From: Yamagishiella unicocca
Taxonomy: Eukaryota > Chlorophyta > Chlorophyceae > Chlamydomonadales > Volvocaceae
Reading direction: 5' to 3'
Length of the DNA stretch: 64,000 nt
Assembly: GCA_003116995.1 (NCBI GenBank)
Contig: BDSL01000011.1
Span: 62,001 to 126,000 of the forward strand
Shown piece by piece: positions 56,301 to 64,000 of this stretch; position 1 is the stretch's first letter, and the number at the start of each line of letters is the position of its first letter. A model generated the notes under the pieces. The model worked only from the letters and a program-made list of their open reading frames with translations. It made no database searches and had not been told where the DNA came from. A program made the translations under genes and the position numbers.

Positions 56301-58400
56301 GGTGGGTGACTGGCTGGGTGGGAGAGGTTTTTAGGCTTTTAGGTTTTAGGGTGGGTCACAGCTGGCGGTGGGTGCCCTGTGGTGGTTGTGTTGCTGTGTG
56401 CTGCGACACGGTGGTCGCACCTGGGGGAACGAGTGCCGCCACAGCATATCGCCGACCCACCGACCCACTGATGCACCGACCCACCGATGCACCGACCCAC
56501 CGACCCACCGACCCAGGCCACTGACGACACCGGCCGGGGTCTGAGCGACGAGGAGCTGTGGGAGGACGTGCACGACATCATGGGGGCGGGGCACGAGACA
56601 ACCGCCACAACCACCGCGGCGCTGCTGTACTGCATCTCGGCACACCCGAATGTACGGCAGCGGGTCGAGGAGGAGCTGGACGCAGTGCTGGGTGAGCTGG
56701 CGCGAGCGCGTGGGCGGGGTGTCGTACTGATGTGGTATTGGTGCCGTACTGATGTTCTACAGCGAGATGACTCGCGCTGGCAGGGCGGTTTTTGGACGGA
56801 TGGTCCTAGGTGGCGGGCGGGCAGCTGGATGCTGCGGGCTTCACCTGTGGGTTGCTGGGATGGGTGGTAGGGGATTGGAATGATGGTGCTTGCGGGCGAG
56901 CTTGTGGACTTCCTCTTCCCCCCTCTCCGACCACACATCCACATCTGTGGCTAATTATATGGCCCCGGCTCCCCACCGTCTTCCGTCGCCCGCCCCAGGC
57001 GATCAGGCCCCCAGCTACGAAGCCCTGGAGCGCATGCCGTACCTGCAGGTACGGATCAGCCCTGGCTGGGGGCCCCTGCGCGCTGCCCTCCGCCCGCCTC
57101 CGCAACAGGAGCCGCCGCCCCCGGTCCTCTGTCAACGACCTCCCGCCTCCCCCCGCCTCTCCCCTTCAACGACCTCATCCCCGGGGCGCTGCTCCCCCCA
57201 CCAGCATGCAACTCCAAAACGAGTGTACCAACTGTTTTACATCTTACAGTGACGACCTACGAGTTTCCTACCTCTCCTTTCATACCCCCCACCCCCCCTG
57301 GGGAGCATCCCGAAATGCCTGTTCTCAACGGTTTTCCTTCGTCCACGGGTTCTCCTTGCAACCCACCCCCTGGTTTGCTGCCCAGGCTTGCTGCAAGGAG
57401 GTTATGCGGCTGTACCCCGCCATCCCGGTGTTCCCGCGGGAGGCGCTGCGAGACGACATGCTGCCCTCGGGGCACGCAGTCAGCGCAGGTGGGGCGGCAG
57501 GGCAGGGCCCGGAGGGGGGCAGAGGCAGCGGCCCCTCTTGCGGCAGTCGCTGTCCCCCCCGCATCCGCCCTCCCGCCGACATCTCACAATTAGTGTCCGC
57601 AATCCGCACACTCAATGTCCGCACACCAACGCGTCGTCATAGCCGCACCCACCTGATGAGGCGCCCCCCTTACGCTCCACCTACCGCACCATTGTCGCCG
57701 TACGGCAGGTGACGTAGTGTTCATGTCGTCGTACGCTCTGGGTCGCTCCGCGGTGCTGTGGCCCGAGCCCCTCACCTTCAATCCGGACAGGTGCGCGCGT
57801 GGGGGCGGGGGGGAGCAGTTACCCTCGCCGGCCAGCAGCCACCTGACCCTCCTCCTGGCCCCACCCCCGCCGCTCCTGCCCGCCTCCTCCTCCTCCTCGC
57901 CCCACTCCTCCTGCTCGCCCCACTCCTCAGGTTCAGCCCCGAGGCTGAGGCGCAGCAGCACCGCTTCCAGTGGCTGCCTTTCGGTGCCGGGCCCCGAATG
58001 TGCCTGGGGGCGTCATTCGCGCAGGTGGGGGTCGGGAGGCGGGGCAACGGGGAAACGCGTACACCGACAGCGGCACTATGGACGGACTCGCAGTTGCTGC
58101 CCCAGAAGAACATCCTTCCACCTGCTTGCCTGGGGCCATCACCTCCTCCCCTTCTCACCACTGTCCCCTTCGAGCTCCCCTCCCACCACGCCACTGGTCT
58201 CTAACCTCGCCCCCCCACCTGCCGCCCCCCAGATGTCCATAGCCCTGATGGCAGCGACGCTGCTGCAGCGCTTTCGCTTCACACCGCTGCAACCCAGCAG
58301 TCCGCTCATCCCGGTGGAGTACGACATCACCATGAACTTCAAACCCTCGGACGGGCTGCGCATGCGGGTGGAGCCGCGGGGCCCCCTGGCGGCTGCGTGA
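53354..58400 (+). CDS. cytochrome P450 monooxygenase, probably plastid-targeted
   Basis: Thirteen phase-consistent exons: 53354-53853, 54126-54291, 54765-54856, 55036-55287, 55593-55710, 55998-56084, 56236-56301, 56517-56691, 56999-57048, 57386-57488, 57709-57790, 57931-58024 and 58233-58400, giving 650 residues. The N-terminus is Ser/Arg/Ala-rich with no acidic residue for about 75 positions, like a transit peptide, and then a Pro-rich hinge IPGPPPF. Catalytic hallmarks are intact: I-helix MGAGHETTATT (56579-), ExxR in KEVMRLYP (57398-), the FNPDRF segment, and the haem loop FGAGPRMCLG with its Cys ligand (about 57985-58015). It should be an oxygen-activating haem enzyme needing a reductase or ferredoxin. 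The substrate is not evident. It has a general resemblance to the CYP97-like (carotenoid hydroxylase) and other microbial long-chain clans, but I cannot assign a family. A Gly/Ser-rich insert (55136-55190) is unusual. The length exceeds the usual ~500 because of the N-terminal extension and this insert. Confidence 0.92.
54470..54575 (+). repeat. short degenerate tandem repeat in P450 intron 2
   Basis: Repeating GGGCGGTT(A/G)CACTGTTGG and GGGAGTTACACTA-like words at about 18-20-bp spacing. Nearby, at 54426-54452, lies ACACGGGTCTTCCTCGCAAC, a fragment of dispersed repeat B. Confidence 0.7.
56455..56516 (+). repeat. 8/12-bp repeat forming the acceptor tract of P450 exon 8
   Basis: Repeated CCACCGAC and GATGCACCGACC words run directly into the acceptor CAG at 56514-56516, so the pyrimidine tract of this intron is built of repeat DNA. 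Confidence 0.8.
57203..57366 (+). repeat. intronic dispersed repeat B, dimeric copy in the P450 gene
   Basis: 57203-57245 matches the left half (CCAGCATGCA, CAAAACG, CAACTGTTTTAC) and 57303-57364 the whole unit (GTTCTCAACGGTTTT, GTCCACGGGTTCTCC). Both lie in the intron before exon 57386-57488. Confidence 0.65.
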
Positions 58401-60340
58401 GAGCAGGCGGCGGGGTCGCAAATATGGGGGTGCGAGATGGGAGGGGGAGTTTAGGGCGGCTTCGCATCGGGGGGATGACCGCTTATTGGTGGTTTGGCTG
58501 CTGCTGGCGGTGGTGGTACAGCTGGCGGTGGTGGTGATGATGGTTGTAGCATAGCGGGGCCGCTCAGGAGCCTGGCTCGGTCAGGTGGCAATACGAAACG
58601 GGGGGGTCGTTGTCGTCACAGCTTGTACGACCGTCCGCACATGCCGGCGGGGCTAATCGGGTGCTGGTTGCTTGCAAGATGGTGGTCAGGAAGGGTAGGG
58701 GACGGCTTGGGAGGTACTTGAGCATGCGCAAGGGCATCAATTGTGGATAAGATCCACGCACATCAGTAATCCGACCAGTGGGCAGGTCCAAGTGATGTCA
58801 GTTGCTGCAGCCAGTCGGTTGGCGTGTCTGTGTGAAGCATTTTTGGATAGCGTGCTGATCCTTTGGGGGAGATAAGTCGTTGTTGTTTTTACGTGCCGTT
58901 TGAAGAAAATCTGTATTGTTGTGGCTCCAGGGGGGCTTTGGCGTCGTCGTTCCGACCCTCAGTGTTTTATGGGGACAAGGTGAACCCTGCCGTGGTGGCC
59001 ATAAGGCCCAGCAGCAGGCGCCCATACCGGTGTGGTGTGCCTGCCCAGCAATCCGCATGGTGTTCCGTTGGTGTTTTTGGTCAAGACAATTTGTGGGGCC
59101 TTTTCGTACTGTCATGCGGCCCGCGCTGTCATCAACATCGGCGCTGTGATTTCTTTGAAATGGAGCGAAGCGCAGGCGCCCATTGGACACTTAATGGTCG
59201 ATTTTTGTACGACATAATTCAAAAGTGATAATACGAGACGAAATCAGGATAACGTCCGTATCCACGCACGATCGCACGTCGGCGGGTGCTTTATAAAACA
59301 AGGTGGCGTGATAGATGGCGATGTTGATGGTTTAAATGTGTATACGGTAGATGGTTTTGGGTCACAACATTAACCCATGCGAAATCATGCAGCGTCGATT
59401 AAACAGAGCTGATACCTTGCGATAAGAAATCGTCGTCCAAAGCTTAAGCGCGGCGACGGCGTTTGTGTTGCATAGCACGGCCGCATGTTGCGTGTTTGCT
59501 CGTCGTGTGCTGTAGAGGAGGCGCGGCTGGGGCGGGAGTTCCTGCGGTGAGGTGAAGTGTGTGACAGTCGTGCCTGTGCGCGTTGCTTGCCTATGTCTTG
59601 GTGGAACCAGGCCTCGAGCCTTCACGTTCGGTATTACGCTTTCAGCGGGTGGCGTAGACACGGATATCGACAGGGTGGGGCACATCGGCCTGGCAATGGA
59701 GGAAGGAGGAGGAGGCGGGGAGGTAAGCATGTTTGGGTTAAGAGAACAAACTTCGTCGCGGCATATTGCCGGTTGAGAACGCCGCTGCCTGCAGCCGCAG
59801 GGTCCGCCAAGATGTTTGCATTGGTGAGGTGGGGGGCTGTTGGCGGTTGTGGTTGGAGGTTGTGGCTCTACTGCTGCTCTGGTGCTAGCGCGTAATTGGC
59901 GACACGGTTGGCCGTTGTGAGCGGACATACGTGCGTGAGGATTTGGGAGCAGGAGGATGCGGTTATTGTTTTGTTTGTGCAACCTGGTTCAAGCTGGGAG
60001 TCCGTTGAAGTTTTTGAATGGTTTGGGTAGGATCCGTGGTTGCATGTCGGGTACAGATCCCTCTCATGTCATTCGCAGCCGCCTGGCTTCATTGCAGATG
60101 TGCAGTTGCATGCTGCAGTGTCCGAGATGTGTCATTTGTCCTCGTGGGCCTTCGCAGCGCCTCGGGGTTGGCACCGCTTCAAGTTGTAAGAGAGGTTGCT
60201 CCGAAACCCAGCTCAGTGTGTCTACCGTCCACACTTGCCCAGCTCATGGCGTATGCGCCTCCCGCACCTGTCTTGGACCAAATCCACATGCCCACATGCA
60301 AAGCATTCGTTGAAGAGCAAGTCTTTCTTACTATTTCGTA
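58401..60340. other. convergent intergenic region, no gene recognised
   Basis: It lies between the P450 stop and the probable 3' end of the rhodanese gene. The first TGTAA after the P450 stop is only at about 60185, too far for confidence. Several frames of 70-120 codons exist on both strands without recognisable features. Confidence 0.5.
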
Positions 60341-60345
60341 TTACA
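60341..60345 (-). promoter_or_regulatory. candidate poly(A) signal TGTAA of the rhodanese gene
   Basis: TGTAA on the minus strand, about 0.9 kb after the stop at 61240. The stretch 61239-60346 would then be 3' UTR. Confidence 0.4.
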
Positions 60346-61239
60346 GGACGCAGTCTTCCTAAGCGTCGTGAGTGCCAGGATGGCTTTGGCACCAATCTGA
60401 CCAATCAGTCGCCTACCTGAGGCCCAATACTGGGCCAACGGGCCACAGTTCGACACACGGTAAAAACGAAATCAGGAACCCCGCGCACATGTCTCTCATT
60501 TGCGATCGCTATAGATACTGTCTAAAACATTTCACGCTTGCTAATGTCTTTTCTGACTGCCTGGGTAAAAAACAAGAACACCCCATGGCTGGGGTGAGGC
60601 CTCCCTGCATGAAGTCCTTCCGCAATACGGTACATACGGCGGAGACGCGCGGCGGTACACATCTGATGCGCACAGCTGTCCGCAGGCCTCCGCCGGAAAA
60701 GAGAGCAAGGAAATCAACAGGCACGCGCCGTAGTCTCCGTACGACGCAGTTGCGACAAGAGGTGGTACGACAGTACGACAGTACTCCGTGGTCCACGTGC
60801 GGATGGGCCGCCGCCACAAGCGGCAGCCGCCTTTATGGCAGAGATGGCCTCATGATCATCAGACGCTCTGACACATACATAGATATAACAACACTGCACT
60901 CTCACTCGGCGGTCTAACGCGCACTAACACTCACTGCGTATCAAAATCGTGCAGTCGCGCGGTCGCCGCGAACAGGACAACGCCCAACGGCCAACCGCCA
61001 CTGCTTTCAGTCCCTTCAGCGACTGCGGAGCGGCCGCCAGCGAGCTGCTTGCCGTACAGCTGCGCCGCACAACCTCGCGGTCCCCGTTTCAATTCAAACA
61101 GATCGACGACCAGGAACCCGCCCACGTTGCCTCCACGGCTGCGCTGGCCCTTAGCCGTCCGCCTCCCCCCCAGCTGTCTGGCACAGCACCTGTCCGCCGA
61201 AAGCCTACGCCAGCGCCCTGCATGTTCGTCTGCTCCGCT

Positions 61240-64000
61240 CTACTTGCGGCCGCGAGACGCCGCCGAAACCAGCTCCTTGCCCACCTTGGCGCTCGTGGTG
61301 CCCTTGCTGGTGGCGACCTTGCTGGTGGTTCCGGAGCGAACCGAGGTGGTGCTGCTGCCGCTGGCGCGACCCTTGGCGGCGGGCTGAGGCGTCTGCTCGC
61401 TTGCGTCAGACAGCGGCAGGCCGGCGCGCTGCCAGTCTCCCAGTCCGCCCTGCAGGCATCACATCAGGGGCATCAGCGTCACAGGCAGCGGCAGCAGTCC
61501 GGTCGGGTGCCGACACGTCAAATCTGCCGACACGTCAAATCTGCACGGTCGCAACATGGTGGCGGTGAAGGCTGCCGGCACATGCTGGCAGCTGCGGGAG
61601 AGGCACCAGCCCACAGCCCGCTGACGGCAACTCCCGCTCTCACGTGCCGAAAACCCTCGGAATCAACCCGCCACCCACTCCCCGGTGTCGTCACCGCAGG
61701 CCCCCTGCGCAGCCCCCCACCTTCATGTGCAGGACCTTGTTGTAGCCAGCCTGCTGCAGGTAGTACACGGCCTTGAGGCTCCTGTGGAGGTGGGGGTTGT
61801 GCAGCCAGTCGTAAGAGGGACTCAAGAGCGAGGCCAGGGAGCTCGGAGGAACAGAACAAGGAAGACAGCAACAACCGCTACAGCGAGGTACGGCGTACCC
61901 AGGGACTATGAGAGCAGGGGCCGAGCAGTTAGGTGCCGTACCCAGCACCGCAAGGAGCGGTGCGGGCCACACGACCCCTGGGTGCCTGTGTTGCCTGTTC
62001 AGGTGCCTGGCGTCATCGCCTGGACTATCTACTCGCCTGGACTGGAAGCCGAACTGGGTGCCTGGCTTGTTGTCGATGGTGCCGCCGGACTCGCACATGA
62101 CAATGACCTGCAGAGCAGGGGGGGAATGGAGAGATGGAGGGAGGGACAGCAGGCGAGCGGGGCGGCGCGAGGTTTGAGAGGAGGGGCATCACGAGTGCTC
62201 GAGGCGCAGCAAGGATGCGGAATGCACGTGGGAATTTCCAAAGCTTAGGGTATTGATGACGCATGTGCGATGTGCGATTACTTTGTATTTGATCGTTGCG
62301 CGGCCGGTGCCCTTGCCTCTCCAAAAGCCCTTAATACAAGAAATCTGTCCATCCCGGCGCTGCGGTCCCTGCAGGGCCCACCTCCTTGTTCTTGGGCACC
62401 TTCGCCATCACGTCAGCCACGAAGTCCTCGTTGAGCTCTACGAGGCGAATTGGGGCCGCCAGGCAGCACCACGGGGTGTCAGGAGAGGCAGGGCACCAAG
62501 GTCGCAGTACGATGAAGGGAGTCCGGCCGGCCGTACGGGCGCAGCCACGAGGCCGTAAGCTCTCACCCACGCGGCGCACGTCGACGGCACCGACCAACAG
62601 ATAGAGGCAGATGGACAAGCGACATGCCAACCAAGCGATGCTTGCTTCCAGGCCAGGTTGGCTCCTGGCCAGGTTGCTTCCAGGCCAGGTTGCTTCCAGG
62701 CCAGGTTGCAGCGACACCTCACAACCCGCGCGGTCGCGAGGAGTACCCTACGCCGTGACCGCACCCGCACACCATCGCAGCAGCCCCCCGGTGCACGCAC
62801 CAAACCCCATCCCGAGGCCGCACCCGTGCCGAAGATGCCGAAGAACGCGAAGCCAGCGCGGCGGACGTTGGAGGCGGGGTCCCACTTGGCGATGGGCTGG
62901 TACAGCGGCACGCTGACGGAGGAGGAGGCGGCGCGGCTCTGGAACTTGTCCGCCAGCCGCACATCCAACAGCACGGCGCTGCGGGCAGCGAGGACACAGG
63001 GGGGGGAGGCGGGTGGGTTGGTGAGGCGGCAAGAACCGCTGGCTGTATGTCATGGCGACGGAGGACAGGGAAGGGGACTTGGCTTTGCAGATTAGTCAGC
63101 CGGTCACGGAACACAAGAGAAACCAAGCCATGGTGTGGTGCGGTAGCCCCCTTTCGAGTGCTCACCCCTTCTTTGCCTTGGCGAACGCCTCCTCCGCTGT
63201 CACGGTCTTGACGCCCTTGGCCGCCAGGGCGGAGTACATGTCCTTCCAGTCCACCGGCTCCTGCGATCAGCGAGGTGGCGGGCGGAGGAGGCGGGCAGTG
63301 AGTCGTGCAACCGGGCATGAGCCAAACGGCACATGGCTGCAGAGCCACGGTATCGGCTGAGGGCGTGTGGGTGCGCCGGACACCAGGCTGGAGTGTGCGG
63401 ACCCCCAGACGTGAGGGGTGGTGTGAAACCGGTGACACGAAAAACGACAAGATAGTGGGCGCAGACGTGAGGGGGCGCGAGGAACGCCCAACAACGCTGT
63501 TGCTGGCGAGGTTTCCGAGGAGGAACTGAAGGGAGCCCCACCTTGAATGACTCCCGGAAGCGGGGCGCCACAAGGAAGGTGGCGAGGAAGCCGAAAGCGG
63601 CGGCGCCCAGGCCCACGTAGGTGAGCGTCTCGGCGGACGGGCCGTCGGCCGAAGCCCCAGAGGCCGCGGCGGCGCCAGCCAGCAGGCCCTGCAGGTCGAA
63701 GGGCGAGCTCGCGGCCTCCGCGGCGGCGGCAGCGGGCGCAACTGCCTCCACCGGGATATCAACGGCTGCCGCGGCACTGACAACGGGCGCAACCTCCTCC
63801 ACAACGGCCTCAACGGGAGCGGCAACCGCCTCAACCGGCGCCGGAGCCTCCACTGCCTCCACAACTGCCTCAACAGGGAGGGGGACCTCAGCGGCGGCGG
63901 CGGCGGTGGCTTCAGTCACTACCGGCTCAGCCTCCACAGCTGCGGCAGGGGGCTCAGCAGCAGCCTCCGTGACAACGGGCGCAGCAGCAGCCTCCGTGAC
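61240..64000 (-). CDS. chloroplast-type membrane-anchored rhodanese-domain protein (5' partial)
   Basis: Exons on the minus strand: 64000-63542 (continuing off the window), 63260-63166, 62978-62824, 62437-62382, 62107-62037, 61781-61721 and 61449-61240; 368 residues are visible. The first exon gives a long Ala/Val/Glu/Pro-rich spacer (VPLPVEAVVEAVEAP-type repeats) and then one hydrophobic helix (TLTYVGLGAAAFGFLATFLV). The rhodanese domain follows: EPVDWKDMYSALAAKGVKTV, AVLLDVRLADKFQSR, the active-site loop starting VIVMCESGGT, RSLKAVYYLQQAGYNKVLHM and GGLGDWQRAGLPL. The catalytic Cys is present. The tail is Ser/Thr/Lys-rich and ends SRGRK. The layout matches plant STR-type chloroplast rhodanese proteins attached to thylakoid or envelope, but the exact member is unclear. 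Location is inferred; the transit peptide is outside the window. The intron after exon 62107-62037 uses a GC donor. Confidence 0.85.
62645..62720 (+). repeat. 17-18-bp tandem repeat in a rhodanese intron
   Basis: About four copies of TCCAGGCCAGGTTGCT-type units in the intron between exons 62978-62824 and 62437-62382. Confidence 0.85.

Noticed and set aside
60372..60917. 181-codon plus-strand frame
   Set aside because: No homology signal, and it lies opposite the probable 3' UTR of the rhodanese gene.

Overview
The window reads as nuclear DNA of a chlamydomonadalean (volvocine-type) green alga. Genes are very GC-rich and split into many short exons. Introns start mostly GTGAGx/GTGGGx and end YAG, and are crowded with minisatellites. 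Low-complexity Ala/Gly/Pro/Ser tails are common. TGTAA poly(A) signals follow several stop codons. The protein families fit the same group: a tiny-macrocysts-type membrane protein with PAS modules, ankyrin repeats with GCPW-like motifs, and a protist 'SHAW' domain protein. No bacterial operons, CRISPR arrays or tRNA genes were seen. All gene models below were spliced by hand from splice sites and reading phase.

Layout, left to right. (1) 34-955 (+): 3' end of a gene with a proline/tyrosine-rich tail. (2) 3.1-10.9 kb (+): a BAT1/GABA-permease-like amino-acid transporter of the APC superfamily with an added tail of about 480 residues, rich in Gly and His. (3) 10.9-15.8 kb: gene-poor DNA with a dispersed repeat and a 38-bp tandem repeat. 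(4) 15779-18061 (+): a 760-residue low-complexity ORF of unknown function. (5) 39382-20597 (-): one very large gene of about 38 exons. It encodes a multi-pass membrane sensor of the tiny-macrocysts family with five PAS-like modules, two further membrane helices and a probable extracytoplasmic domain. (6) 39.4-43.2 kb: gene-poor DNA with two more copies of the dispersed repeat. (7) 43263-47181 (+): a putatively N-myristoylated protein with a protist SHAW / W-C-L-F-E domain, including a 20-nt microexon. (8) 51221-49318 (-): F-box-like plus degenerate ankyrin-repeat protein. (9) 53354-58400 (+): a 13-exon, plausibly plastid-targeted cytochrome P450 with all key motifs. (10) 64000-61240 (-): a chloroplast-type, membrane-anchored rhodanese-domain protein whose N-terminus lies beyond the right edge.

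The genes do not form a functional cluster. They look like ordinary neighbours: two membrane proteins (transporter, sensor), one lipid-anchored domain protein, one F-box-like adaptor, one P450 and one plastid rhodanese. The most unusual features are the five-PAS membrane receptor without a visible catalytic output domain, the oversized transporter tail, the microexon inside a conserved domain core, minisatellites whose unit begins exactly at a 5' splice site, and two dispersed repeat families. One repeat family lies intergenically. The other, of about 50-70 bp, sits inside introns of at least three unrelated genes.
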